Source: Pseudomonadota bacterium
GTDB taxonomy: Bacteria > Pseudomonadota > Gammaproteobacteria > Burkholderiales > Thiobacillaceae
Direction: 5' to 3'
DNA: 64,000 bases
Assembly: GCA_029558905.1 (NCBI GenBank)
Contig: JAKQCX010000027.1
Coordinates: forward strand, 248,001-312,000
Under the pieces are notes generated by a model. The model did no database searches. It was not told where the DNA came from and saw nothing but the letters and a program-made list of their open reading frames with translations. Every line of letters begins with the position of its first letter. Position 1 is the first letter of the stretch. Both the position numbers and the translations under genes were made by a program. This document shows positions 10,435 to 18,573 of this stretch, piece after piece.

Positions 10435-10848
10435 ATGCAGGCCACCAAGCATCCAGGCGACTCCATCGCCCCCACCATGCGCATCGACAAATGGCTGTGG
10501 GCGGCGCGTTTCTTCAAGACCCGTGCCCTGGCCCAGGAGGCCGTGCGGGCGGGGAGGGTCCGGTTGAATGGGGCGTGCTGCAAGCGCGGCCGGGGCCTGC
10601 GCCCGGGGGATCGCCTGACGATCCAGGTGGAAGCCCTGGCCTGGAGCGTGACCGTGCTGGCCCTGACCGGCCGGCGCGGTCCCGCAACCGTGGCGCGCAC
10701 ACTGTACGAGGAGGATGCGGAGAGCGTCATGGCGCGGCAGCGGCACATCGAGGCGTGCCGGCTCGCCCAGGATCCGTGCAGCCAGCTGCGTGGCCGCCCC
10801 ACCAAGCGGAACCGGCGCCTGCTGCACCGTTTCAACTCCGCAGATTGA
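10435..10848 (+). CDS. hslR: Heat-shock RNA-binding S4-domain protein (Hsp15)
   Basis: 137 residues. The S4 RNA-binding domain occupies about residues 15-75 (MRIDKWLWAARFFKTRALAQEAVRAG...VRLNGACCKRG) and is followed by LYEEDAESV and a basic tail with GRPTKRNRRLLHRF, matching E. coli Hsp15 along its length. Hsp15 binds stalled 50S subunits carrying nascent peptidyl-tRNA and helps recycle them after heat shock. Start ATG 10435 is used; ATG 10480 (MRIDKW) would also encode the full S4 domain. It stands alone, divergent from the lipoprotein gene. Confidence 0.9.
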   Translation: MQATKHPGDSIAPTMRIDKWLWAARFFKTRALAQEAVRAGRVRLNGACCKRGRGLRPGDRLTIQVEALAWSVTVLALTGRRGPATVARTLYEEDAESVMARQRHIEACRLAQDPCSQLRGRPTKRNRRLLHRFNSAD

Positions 10849-10937
10849 ACGAGGGGAGAGGGTTGCATGTGTTCAGGCAGGCGCGCCCTAGTCCGGCACC
10901 CTGGCCGGGAGCGCGGGGCGGCCCTGGGGTGGAGGGC

Positions 10938-12125
10938 ATGAACGAATACGATTGCATCGTGGTCGGCGGGGGAATCAGTGGTCTGGTGGCCGCATCCCGT
11001 CTGGGGCGGGCCGGGCGCAGTGTATTGCTGCTGGAAGCGACGGCACGTCTGGGGGGGTGCGTGCACTCCTGGCGACCGACACGGGACTTTTGGTTGGAGC
11101 TGGCCGCGCATACGGCCTACAACTCCTATGGCCCCCTGCTGGAGGCCCTGGCGGACCGGGGTCGCCTGGCAGAACTGAAACGTCGGGAGAAACTGGGTTA
11201 CCGTTTCGTCGCGCCGGATGGGCGTCTGCAATCCCCCATCGGACGCCTGAATCTTTTCGAGGCGGCCTGGAGCCTGCCGTTCGGCCTGGGCCGGCCCAAG
11301 GCCGGACACACCGTGGCCGAGTGGTTCGGTGGCCTGCTGGGCAAGCGTAACTACCGCCGTCTGCTGGCGCCCGCCTTTGCCGCCGTGCTGTCCCAGCCGG
11401 CGGACAGTTTTCCCGCTGAGTGGCTGTTCCGGCGCAAGCCGCGCATGCGCGAGGTCCCGCGCAAGTTCACATTCGAGGGGGGGCTGCAAGGCCTGCTGGA
11501 GGCCCTGACCCAGGGCGCACCCTTCCATGTGGGCTTTGAGGCCCAGGTGCGGGGAGTGCAGCGCAGTGCCGGGGGCTTCAGCCTGGATACGGGTGAAGGG
11601 CCGTTGACCTGTCGGCAGCTGGTGCTGGCCGTACCCGTGGATACCGCGGCCGCCCTGCTGGCGGAGGCCTATCCCGAAGTGGCCCGCATTCTGCAAAGCT
11701 TTCCCATGGCCAGCAGCGAGGCCCTGGGAGTGGTGCTGCCACGCACGGCCTGCGCGCTCCCCCCTGTGGCCGGTCTCATCGGCGTGGACGATGATTTCTG
11801 GTCCGTGGTGACGCGTGATCCCGTGCCCCATGCCAACTGGCGTGGTTTCACCTTCCATTTCCGTCCCGGACGCCTGAATCGGGAGGAAAAGCTTGCCCGG
11901 GCCGCAGCCGTGCTGGGCGTGGACCCGGCGCACTTCCTGCATGTGACGGAATCCGTCAACCGCCTGCCGGCCCCGGGTGTGAAGCATCCGGGCCGGGCGG
12001 GGGAAGTGGATGCCCTGTTGGCGGGGCAGGCCCTGTCCCTGGTGGGCAATTACCTGAACGGACTGTCCCTGGGTGATTGCGCGGAGCGCGCTGCACGTGA
12101 GACGGACCGCCTGTTGAACCTTTGA
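10938..12125 (+). CDS. FAD-dependent oxidoreductase, amine-oxidase/protoporphyrinogen-oxidase superfamily
   Basis: 395 residues. The N-terminus has the dinucleotide-binding motif VVGGGISGLVAASRLGRAG and the second FAD contact LLEATARLGGCVHSW, which define the flavin monooxygenase/amine-oxidase superfamily. The C-terminus LVGNYLNGLSLGDCAE matches the FAD-binding end of HemY-type protoporphyrinogen oxidases. It is shorter than typical HemY (about 450-480 residues), so the substrate is uncertain. GGAGG ends about 2-3 nt before the ATG at 10938, rather close. A DJ-1 family gene follows 13 bp downstream, so the two likely share a transcript. Confidence 0.82.
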   Translation: MNEYDCIVVGGGISGLVAASRLGRAGRSVLLLEATARLGGCVHSWRPTRDFWLELAAHTAYNSYGPLLEALADRGRLAELKRREKLGYRFVAPDGRLQSPIGRLNLFEAAWSLPFGLGRPKAGHTVAEWFGGLLGKRNYRRLLAPAFAAVLSQPADSFPAEWLFRRKPRMREVPRKFTFEGGLQGLLEALTQGAPFHVGFEAQVRGVQRSAGGFSLDTGEGPLTCRQLVLAVPVDTAAALLAEAYPEVARILQSFPMASSEALGVVLPRTACALPPVAGLIGVDDDFWSVVTRDPVPHANWRGFTFHFRPGRLNREEKLARAAAVLGVDPAHFLHVTESVNRLPAPGVKHPGRAGEVDALLAGQALSLVGNYLNGLSLGDCAERAARETDRLLNL

Positions 12126-12138
12126 GGAGGACATCGCC

Positions 12139-12690
12139 ATGCCCCGCGTACTCGTGCCCCTGGCCCCCGGTTTCGAGGATCTGGAAGCCACCACCATCGT
12201 CGACATCCTGCGCCGCGCGGACATCGTTGTGATCACCGCCGGTCTGGAGCCTGGTCTGGTCCAGGGTGCCCGGGGCATGCGTGTGCAGCCCGACGCCGGT
12301 CTGGAGGAAGTGCTGGAACAGGACTTCGACATGATCGCCCTGCCAGGCGGCATGCCCGGCGCCGAACATCTGAAGAATGATGCCCGCGTCCAGGCCCTGC
12401 TCAAGCGTCAGGCTGCAGCCGGCAAATACACCACCGCCATCTGCGCCGCCCCCATCGCCCTGGCCCAGGCGGGCCTGCTGGACGGACGCCGTGCCACCAG
12501 TTATCCGGGCTTCATCGACAGGCTCCAGCCCCCCGGTTCCACCTATCTGACGGCACCGGTGGTGGTGGATGGCAAGGTCGTGACCTCCCGGGGTCCTGGC
12601 ACGGCCATGGATTTCGCCCTCACCCTGGTGGAACTGCTGAAGGGCCGGACCACGCGGGACCAGGTGGAGGCGGGGCTGGTACGCTTCTAG
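12139..12690 (+). CDS. DJ-1/YajL/ThiJ-family protein
   Basis: 183 residues of the DJ-1/PfpI superfamily. The reactive cysteine is Cys102 in the nucleophile elbow AICAAPIALA, with the partner acidic residue in the N-terminal GFEDLEA motif and a second conserved region SRGPGTAMDFAL near the C-terminus. Bacterial members act as oxidation-responsive chaperones and have reported glyoxalase or deglycase activities; which applies here is not decided by sequence. A good ribosome site (GAGGAGG) begins at the end of the preceding oxidoreductase gene, 13 bp away, supporting an operon. Confidence 0.9.
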   Translation: MPRVLVPLAPGFEDLEATTIVDILRRADIVVITAGLEPGLVQGARGMRVQPDAGLEEVLEQDFDMIALPGGMPGAEHLKNDARVQALLKRQAAAGKYTTAICAAPIALAQAGLLDGRRATSYPGFIDRLQPPGSTYLTAPVVVDGKVVTSRGPGTAMDFALTLVELLKGRTTRDQVEAGLVRF

Positions 12691-12777
12691 ACGCGCGCAT
12701 CCCGGCATGAAGCCTTGCCTGGACGTCCCACGTTAATCTAGGGTCGATATTCCTGCCCGACCATCCCCGGAGATTTC

Positions 12778-12939
12778 ATGCCGAAGACCCTGCCGACCCT
12801 GCTGCTGTGCGCGTTTGCTTCCCTTGGCGTCCAGGCCGCTGACCCGGACTGTGAAGTCCGGGTCAGCGAGCGGAAGCTGGCGGGTGCCGCCAGGGCCAGC
12901 TTCGTGAAGAAATGCGAGAGGGACGCGCCGGGGAAATGA
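12778..12939 (+). CDS. PsiF-repeat-like short exported protein
   Basis: 53-residue protein, below usual gene-calling length cut-offs. It starts at ATG 12778 with GGAG 5 nt upstream. Residues 1-21 form a signal peptide ending in VQAA, and the mature part holds one PsiF-like unit: a cysteine, about twelve residues, KLAGAARASFVKKC, and a charged tail. PsiF proteins of enterobacteria are small, phosphate-starvation-inducible and of unknown function. The two cysteines could form a disulfide in the periplasm. A perfect 12-bp inverted repeat with a 4-nt loop lies inside the gene at 12839-12866. The call rests on the motif, the signal peptide and the ribosome site. Confidence 0.65.
   Translation: MPKTLPTLLLCAFASLGVQAADPDCEVRVSERKLAGAARASFVKKCERDAPGK
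12839..12866. other. Perfect 12-bp inverted repeat inside the PsiF-like gene
   Basis: Arms CTGACCCGGACT (12839-12850) and AGTCCGGGTCAG (12855-12866) are exactly complementary around a GTGA loop. The RNA would form a very stable hairpin shortly after the signal-peptide coding region. No T-run follows, so this is not a standard terminator; translational pausing or mRNA protection are possible roles. Confidence 0.7.
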
Positions 12940-12979
12940 CCCCGACCTGAGTCCCGCGGGCCCCGCCCGGTTGACGGGC

Positions 12980-13489
12980 TCAGCGGATGGATTCGATGCT
13001 GAACTTCTTGTCCATGATCTGTGGCGTGATCACGGCATAGCCCTGGTGCTGCCAGTGCACCAGTTCCGCGGGCCCGGAGGGCACGACCTGCACGAAGTCC
13101 TGCATGCCTTCGAGGTTGTAGCCATAGTCGTCCATGGCCACCACGCACACCTTGAATTCCACGCCCAGGTCGGCGTAGTAGCGCATGCGCTCCACGTCGT
13201 CCTTGTATCTTTCCTCGTTCTTTTTCGCCAGCGTCACCACCTCGGTACCGTGGATCACTACCTTGACGGTCTCCGGGTTGAATTCGTAGGGTTCTTCCGA
13301 CAGGGCGAGCGCCAGGGCACGAATCCAGTACAGGGCCGCACCCATCTTGGCCGGATCATCCAGGAAGAAATCGAAAACCACCTTGGGGGCTGCGTAGGGT
13401 GTCTGCACGAAGGTGGCTCCGGCCCGGGCAGTGCCGAAGAGCAGGAGTCCGAAGACGATGGCGATGAAGATCTGCATCCGGTGACGCAT
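12980..13489 (-). CDS. DsrE-like protein with signal peptide
   Basis: 169 residues. The first 22 residues (MRHRMQIFIAIVFGLLLFGT followed by ARA) form a signal peptide, so the protein is exported. The mature domain resembles the DsrE/F fold, with a beta-strand VKVVIHGTEVVTL and a helix-strand VEFKVCVVAMDDYGY; the cysteine lies where other DsrE-like proteins often carry one. Cytoplasmic DsrE relatives transfer sulfur, while exported forms are mostly uncharacterised. ATG 13489 has AGGAG a few bases upstream. It is last in a minus-strand run behind an NnrS gene (50 bp gap). Confidence 0.75.
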   Translation of the reverse strand: MRHRMQIFIAIVFGLLLFGTARAGATFVQTPYAAPKVVFDFFLDDPAKMGAALYWIRALALALSEEPYEFNPETVKVVIHGTEVVTLAKKNEERYKDDVERMRYYADLGVEFKVCVVAMDDYGYNLEGMQDFVQVVPSGPAELVHWQHQGYAVITPQIMDKKFSIESIR

Positions 13490-13539
13490 GGTTGGCTCCT
13501 GGTTGCGAATTTCACTCAGCATAGACGAAGTTGCACGCC

Positions 13540-14772
13540 TCAGCCCGGTTTGCCATCCAGGCGGGGTCGCCAATAGGCAGGGGCGTATTTCCAGGCCCAC
13601 AGACCGAAGGTGGCGAGCCAGAGCAGGCCGGTCAGAAAGATACAGGGCTGCGACCAGGCCTGCAGGGGAGGCAGCAGATCAGGAAGAATGCGTACCACGG
13701 CCATGGCCTGCACCAGCCAGATCAGCCACCAGGTGGCGCTGTCCGCTTCCAGGGGACGGCCCGAATGGCCCAGGGTAACGCGCGAGGCCATACCCACCAG
13801 CATGGTGGTGAAGAAGCCGATGCCCAGCGCATGCAGGGGTGCCAGGCCGGCGCCCCAGCCCAGGTGGACAAAGCGGGCCAGGCTGTCCGCGGCATAGAGC
13901 AGGAAAGCCAGGCCGGACCAGACGAAGCCGACATGCAGCATGGCCAGCAGGCGCACGCCGAAACTGCGCGCGATGCCCCAGCGGCTGGCGAACCAGAAGG
14001 CGATGCCCATCAGGGGCAGGTCCACCAGCCAGGTGAACCGTGCCAGGGCAAGGGCTTCCAGCAGACCATGCAGCAGGCTGGCCACGAGCATGACCAGGAG
14101 AGGGCCATAGGGGCGGATCAGTACATAGTTGGGTACGACGCGGCTGGTGAACCAGGGCACCATGCGGTGGCAGACGGTGAGGAAGACGGGCACCAGGAAG
14201 GCCCAGACTCCCATTGCCTGGGCCCAGGCCAACAGACCGGCAAGATCCGTCCACAGCCAGAGCAGGAACAGGGCATTGCCCACCCAGCCCAGGCCCAGGG
14301 CGGTGCAGATGAGCTGACTGTGGCGCTTGTCCTGGGGTGGGGTGCGGACGATGGTCCGCAGCAGGGTCATCAGCCCCACGCCCCAGCCAATCAGGTGCAG
14401 GACCATGCCCGACGTGGGCAGGAAAAACGTCAGCGCCACACCGAGCGCCATGAGCACACCGGTGGTTGTATAGGCGGGCCGGGCGATCTTGCCACTGTTG
14501 AGCCAGTTGGGCACGGCGGTGAACAGGAAGCCGAAGATGAAGAAGGGAAACAGGCCGTAGAGCATGACCCAGGCATGAAATACCGGCCCCACGAATCCGT
14601 CGGGTGCCAGGCCGGTGCCACCGGCATACCGGCTTGTCAGGTCCAGCAGCCACCACGACACACTCGCCAGGGCCATGCCGGCGCCAGCCAGAAAGGGGAT
14701 GCGATGGGGTGCGGCGGTGAGCGTGGACCAGGTCGGAAACATGGCGGGCCGGGGAGGGGGTGGAGGGGCCAT
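13540..14772 (-). CDS. NnrS-family haem/copper membrane protein (first copy)
   Basis: 410 residues with roughly twelve hydrophobic segments. Family marks include FHAWVMLYGLFPFFIFGFLF near the N-terminus, VCHRMVPWFTS in the middle and LHALGIGFFTTMLVGMASR near the C-terminus, with histidines placed as likely metal or haem ligands. NnrS proteins protect some denitrifiers and other bacteria from nitrosative stress. A second, more typical NnrS is encoded at 23442-24653. ATG 14772 is used; ATG 14742 is an alternative. It lies 73 bp downstream of rsgA and 50 bp upstream of the DsrE-like gene. Confidence 0.8.
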   Translation of the reverse strand: MAPPPPPRPAMFPTWSTLTAAPHRIPFLAGAGMALASVSWWLLDLTSRYAGGTGLAPDGFVGPVFHAWVMLYGLFPFFIFGFLFTAVPNWLNSGKIARPAYTTTGVLMALGVALTFFLPTSGMVLHLIGWGVGLMTLLRTIVRTPPQDKRHSQLICTALGLGWVGNALFLLWLWTDLAGLLAWAQAMGVWAFLVPVFLTVCHRMVPWFTSRVVPNYVLIRPYGPLLVMLVASLLHGLLEALALARFTWLVDLPLMGIAFWFASRWGIARSFGVRLLAMLHVGFVWSGLAFLLYAADSLARFVHLGWGAGLAPLHALGIGFFTTMLVGMASRVTLGHSGRPLEADSATWWLIWLVQAMAVVRILPDLLPPLQAWSQPCIFLTGLLWLATFGLWAWKYAPAYWRPRLDGKPG

Positions 14773-14845
14773 GCTAGCGTCCTGAGGTCACGGCTCCTTG
14801 ATGCAGGTCAATCCGTCGTCCCCCCGGGCCACCCCCGCGGACCGA

Positions 14846-15757
14846 CTACCGGTCTTGCAGCAGGCTGTGATAGACACGCAGGCGGCTGGGCAGGATGCCT
14901 CCCGCCTGGGCAGCCTCCAGCACGGCGCAACCCGGCTCCCGTACATGACGGCAGTCGTGGAAACGACACAGTCCCAGACGCCCGCGGATCTCCGGAAAGG
15001 CATGCATGAGATCCCGTGTGCGCAGGTGTTCGAGGCCGAATTCCTGCATGCCCGGGGAGTCGATCAGGCTGCCGCTGGCCTGCCCCCCCGGCAGGGCGTG
15101 GAGCCGTGTGTGCGTGGTGGTATGCCGACCCGCGTCCAGGACCTGGGAGATCTCCCCCACCGTTGCCCTTGCCGTCGGCACCAGGCGGTTGAGCAGGCTG
15201 CTCTTGCCTGTGCCCGAGGCCCCCACCAGCACGCTGGTCCGGCCCCGCAGGAGGGCCTGCAGGGCGGCGATGTCCCCCAGGGCGGAGACCGCCGTCAGGG
15301 TGTAGCCCAAGGTGGCATAGGCCCGCAGGGCCTCGGCCAGGTCCGCGGTTTCCGCCAGATCGGTCTTGTTGAGGATGATGCGTGCGGGGATGTCCGCCGC
15401 TTCACAGGCCAGCAGGCAGCGGATCAGCAACTCCTCGCGGAACAGCGGCACGGCGGCCACCACCACCAGTGCCTGGTCCAGATTGGCGGCGATGAGCTTG
15501 GAGCGGTGGCGGTCGGAGCGGTAGAGCAGATTGCGGCGCGGCTCGATGCGTTCGATGACGCCGCTGCACGCATGCGTGGAAGCAAATCTCACCCAATCGC
15601 CACAGGCCACGCCGCCCTTTTTGCCGCGGGTGACGCAGCCGATCACATGCTCACCGTCATGCACCTGGAAATGGTGGCCATGCACGGCGACCACCCGACC
15701 CCGACGGGGTGGACCGGGGCTCAAGCAGGCATGTCGCCCGGTGCCTCCCCGTGGCAT
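14846..15757 (-). CDS. rsgA: Ribosome small-subunit-dependent GTPase A
   Basis: 303 residues. An OB-fold N-terminal domain (about 10-75) precedes a circularly permuted GTPase: NKTDL (G4, in IILNKTDLAE) comes before the P-loop GASGTGKSSL (G1) and DSPGMQEFG (G3). The C-terminal zinc site is CRFHDCRHVREPGC. RsgA helps late maturation of the 30S subunit. The start at 15757 (MPRGGTGRHACL) was chosen over one 30 residues upstream because it fits the family length and clears the neighbouring gene. The gene is near orn, a pairing common in gammaproteobacteria. Confidence 0.93.
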   Translation of the reverse strand: MPRGGTGRHACLSPGPPRRGRVVAVHGHHFQVHDGEHVIGCVTRGKKGGVACGDWVRFASTHACSGVIERIEPRRNLLYRSDRHRSKLIAANLDQALVVVAAVPLFREELLIRCLLACEAADIPARIILNKTDLAETADLAEALRAYATLGYTLTAVSALGDIAALQALLRGRTSVLVGASGTGKSSLLNRLVPTARATVGEISQVLDAGRHTTTHTRLHALPGGQASGSLIDSPGMQEFGLEHLRTRDLMHAFPEIRGRLGLCRFHDCRHVREPGCAVLEAAQAGGILPSRLRVYHSLLQDR

Positions 15758-15785
15758 GTTAGGCCAATAGCGGCGGCTGGGCGGC

Positions 15786-16130
15786 TCAAAGCTGGAAAAG
15801 AGTGTCGATCTTGGCGGCGCAGATGAAATCGGATTCCGACAGGCCATCTATGGCATGGGTGATGTATTCCACGCGACAGCTGTTATAGGTCACGGTCAGG
15901 TCCGGGTGGTGTCCCTGCTGATGGGAGATCCATGCCACGGCGTTCACGAAGGTCATGGTGACATAGTGGTCCGGAAACCTGAAATCGCGCCGCAGTCTGC
16001 CGTCCACCACGCTCCAGTCCTTGTCGAGCTGGGGCATGAGGGTGTTGATCTCGTCGGTGGTGAGGGGCGGGATGCCGCCTTCGCAGGGCTTGCACTTGCC
16101 CTGGGCCAGGTCGCAGAAGGTTTCGCTCAT
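15786..16130 (-). CDS. Pterin-4a-carbinolamine dehydratase
   Basis: 114 residues. The conserved catalytic segment is ISHQQGHHPDLTVTYN, with the paired histidines, followed by VEYITHAIDGLSESDFICAA. The enzyme dehydrates 4a-hydroxytetrahydropterin to recycle pterin cofactor for aromatic amino acid hydroxylases; in bacteria without a hydroxylase a role in molybdopterin metabolism has been proposed. The N-terminal CKPCEGG is typical of bacterial members. It sits 28 bp upstream of rsgA and 70 bp downstream of a cytochrome c gene on the same strand. Confidence 0.93.
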   Translation of the reverse strand: MSETFCDLAQGKCKPCEGGIPPLTTDEINTLMPQLDKDWSVVDGRLRRDFRFPDHYVTMTFVNAVAWISHQQGHHPDLTVTYNSCRVEYITHAIDGLSESDFICAAKIDTLFQL

Positions 16131-16200
16131 GGGGAAAGGGGACAGGAGGGAGAGGGAAACGGGGGCGGCGCTCTGCCGCGCCCCGTGGGACGCGGAGGCG

Positions 16201-16503
16201 TTACTTGAACTTGTAATAGGTTTGGTTGAGGAAGGCACCCAGGTTGGCCTCATCCTCGGGGAACAGATTGAGGCCTAGCATGGAGTTGCAACCGCCGATT
16301 TGCTGCGCCAGGCCATCTGCGCTTTTCACGCGTCGGTCGGCACGGGTGTAGATCTTGCCGCTGTCTCCGTCGAAGCGTCCGGCATGACAGGCGGCGCATT
16401 TCTCCTTTTCCAGGGCCTTGCCGGCGGCGGCATTGCCATGGGCAAAGGGTGCGGCCAGGGCGGGCGTGCCGATCAGGGCGAGAAGGACGGCCAGTCTTTT
16501 CAT
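16201..16503 (-). CDS. Small mono-haem cytochrome c
   Basis: 100 residues: signal peptide (MKRLAVLLALIGTPALA), then one haem c site CAACH (about residues 36-40) and a C-terminal helix with a methionine (GGCNSMLGL) that could be the distal ligand. It is therefore a periplasmic class I-type electron carrier of about 8 kDa when mature. AAAGGAG lies upstream of ATG 16503, a strong ribosome site. It lies between the M48 protease gene (25 bp upstream) and the carbinolamine dehydratase gene. The electron partner is unknown. Confidence 0.88.
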   Translation of the reverse strand: MKRLAVLLALIGTPALAAPFAHGNAAAGKALEKEKCAACHAGRFDGDSGKIYTRADRRVKSADGLAQQIGGCNSMLGLNLFPEDEANLGAFLNQTYYKFK

Positions 16504-16528
16504 GATGCAGCTCCTTTCGAAATACCGG

Positions 16529-17794
16529 TCATGCCGGTTGGATTGAAGATACCCCAGTATAACGCTCAAGTATTGCAATGCGTTCCACGGCCTTGGGGTG
16601 GCTGTCGTAGAACAGGGAATACAGCGGGTCGGGTGTGAGGGTGGTGGCGTTGTCGCAATACAGTCGCGCCAGGGCACTGATGAGGTGGGCTGGCTGGCTG
16701 TGCCGGGCGGCGAAGGCGTCGGCCTGGAATTCGTGTCGGCGCGAATACAGGCTCATGAGAGGCGTGAAGGGGAACAGGAATACCGGCAGGGTCAGAAAGA
16801 ACAGGGCCAGGGCCGTGGCATCCGTGGCGTGGGCAACACCCAGGCCGGCATAGAACCAGTGGGTATCCTTGAGCCAGGCCAGCACCGCCAGCAGCCCCAG
16901 GGACACCAGGAACATGAAGCCGATGCGCTTGACGATGTGACGGTGATGAAAGTGACCCAGCTCGTGGGCCAGCACCGCCTCGATCTGGTCGGGTGAGAGC
17001 TGGCGCAGCAGGGTGTCGTAGAAGACGATGCGCTTGGATCTGCCCAGACCGGTGAAGTAGGCGTTGCCATGGCTGGAACGTCGCGAGCCGTCCATGACGA
17101 ACACGCCCCTGGACCGGAAGCCGGTGCGCCGTAGCAGAGCCTGGATGCGCTCGTGCAGACCTTCGTCCGCCAGGGGGGTGAAGCGGTTGAACAGGGGCGC
17201 GATGAGGCTGGGGTATAGGCTCAGCGCCAGCAGGTTGAAGAGCATCCACACGCCCCATACCCACAGCCACCAGGCATCCCCCATGATGCCCATGAGCCAG
17301 AGCACAAGCAGCACCAGGGGAGAGCCGATCGCCAGGCCGATCAGGGCCTGTTTCACCAGGTCGGCCGCATAGCTGCCCAGGGTCTGGCGGTTGAAGCCGA
17401 AGCGTGCCTCGATACGGAACCGGTGCCACAGATCCATGGGCAGCTCCACCATGGCACTGATGGAGACCAGGGCCAGGAGCAGGGCCGTGCCCACCAGCAG
17501 GGGGGCGTCGATGACCTGGCTCAGACCATCGTACAGGGACTGGATGCCGCCCCCCAGAGTGAAGGCCAGCAGCAGGCCATACTCCACGGCCAGGTGCAGC
17601 AGGCCCAGACGAGCCTTGGCCAGGGTGTAGGCAGCGGCCTTGCGGTGCTCGGCCAGCGGGATGGTCTGGGCGAAGGCGGAGGGCAGGGCGTCGCGGTGGG
17701 TCCACACGTGGCGCATGTGGCGCAACAGCAGCCACAGCTTGAGGCCGAAGCTGAGGATCACGGCGGCGAGGAAGACTTGCGTGAATGACGGCAT
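16529..17794 (-). CDS. M48-family (Ste24-type) membrane metalloprotease
   Basis: 421 residues. Several membrane helices flank a zinc protease domain with [10 protein letters not shown] as the active-site helix and [12 protein letters not shown] as the third-ligand glutamate region, both typical of CAAX prenyl protease 1/Ste24 relatives. Bacterial members are thought to degrade or process inner-membrane proteins. The start at 17794 (MPSFTQVF) begins directly with the first helix; a longer frame would add 48 atypical residues. It is divergent from orn and leads the minus-strand run to the DsrE-like gene. Confidence 0.9.
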   Translation of the reverse strand: MPSFTQVFLAAVILSFGLKLWLLLRHMRHVWTHRDALPSAFAQTIPLAEHRKAAAYTLAKARLGLLHLAVEYGLLLAFTLGGGIQSLYDGLSQVIDAPLLVGTALLLALVSISAMVELPMDLWHRFRIEARFGFNRQTLGSYAADLVKQALIGLAIGSPLVLLVLWLMGIMGDAWWLWVWGVWMLFNLLALSLYPSLIAPLFNRFTPLADEGLHERIQALLRRTGFRSRGVFVMDGSRRSSHGNAYFTGLGRSKRIVFYDTLLRQLSPDQIEAVLAHELGHFHHRHIVKRIGFMFLVSLGLLAVLAWLKDTHWFYAGLGVAHATDATALALFFLTLPVFLFPFTPLMSLYSRRHEFQADAFAARHSQPAHLISALARLYCDNATTLTPDPLYSLFYDSHPKAVERIAILERYTGVSSIQPA

Positions 17795-17979
17795 GCGTCC
17801 TTGGAGGAGCTGGGGTGGAAAAGGTGCCGGGCGGCTGCCCGCGCGCCAGGAAACGATCCACACGGCCGGATACAGGAAAGCTCGGGATGGATGCGGCCGA
17901 TTCCGCTGCCCGGCGCGTGCGCGGGGCGATTGTGCCACAATGTCCAGATTGCTTTGACAGACCGGCGAACAGGTATTTT

Positions 17980-18528
17980 ATGCCGCAAGTGGCCACGCAT
18001 CTGATCTGGCTGGACATGGAGATGTCCGGTCTGGACCCCGACCACGACAGGATTCTCGAAATCGCCCTCATCATCACCGACAAGGACCTCAACCTGGTGC
18101 AGGAAGGTCCCGTTCTGGTGGTACATCAGGCCGATGCGGTGCTGGATGCCATGGATAGCTGGAACCAGGGCACGCACGGCAAGTCCGGCCTCATCGACAA
18201 GGTCAGGGCCTCCAGCCTGGGCGAGACCGACGTGGAAGAGCGGATGCTGACCTTCCTGCGCCGCCACGTGCCCAAGCGCGCCTCGCCCATGTGCGGCAAT
18301 TCCATCTGTCAGGACCGTCGTTTCCTGGCGCGGTACATGCCACGTCTGGAGGCCTACTTCCACTACCGCAACCTGGATGTGTCCACGCTCAAGGAACTGG
18401 CCAGCCGTTGGCGGCCCGCGCTGAAAGACGGGTTCGTCAAGGCCAATCGCCACACGGCCCTGGCGGACATCCTCGAGTCCATCGAGGAACTCAAGTATTA
18501 CCGGGAGCATTTCATCCGTCTGGCCTGA
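17980..18528 (+). CDS. orn: Oligoribonuclease
   Basis: 182 residues, the usual Orn length. The DEDD exonuclease signature is complete: [11 protein letters not shown] (ExoI), the central [22 protein letters not shown] region (ExoII) and [15 protein letters not shown] (ExoIII, DEDDh histidine). Orn degrades 2-5-nt RNA fragments and finishes cyclic-di-GMP breakdown by cleaving pGpG, which connects it functionally to the HD-GYP regulator in this window. ATG 17980 has a modest AGGT ribosome site. The glucan phosphorylase gene follows 45 bp later. Confidence 0.96.
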   Translation: MPQVATHLIWLDMEMSGLDPDHDRILEIALIITDKDLNLVQEGPVLVVHQADAVLDAMDSWNQGTHGKSGLIDKVRASSLGETDVEERMLTFLRRHVPKRASPMCGNSICQDRRFLARYMPRLEAYFHYRNLDVSTLKELASRWRPALKDGFVKANRHTALADILESIEELKYYREHFIRLA

Positions 18529-18573
18529 AGCCGTCTGCGCGTCGATTCATCGCCCGTCCACAGGAACAACAAC

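Noticed and set aside
10422-12404. 660-codon minus-strand frame across hslR and the FAD oxidoreductase
   Set aside because: Spans two genuine plus-strand genes with clear motifs; composition is that of a shadow frame.
12940-12979. Terminator between the PsiF-like and DsrE-like genes
   Set aside because: A TGAGTCCCG/CGGGCTCA pairing exists but the loop is long, there is a mismatch and no T-run on either strand.
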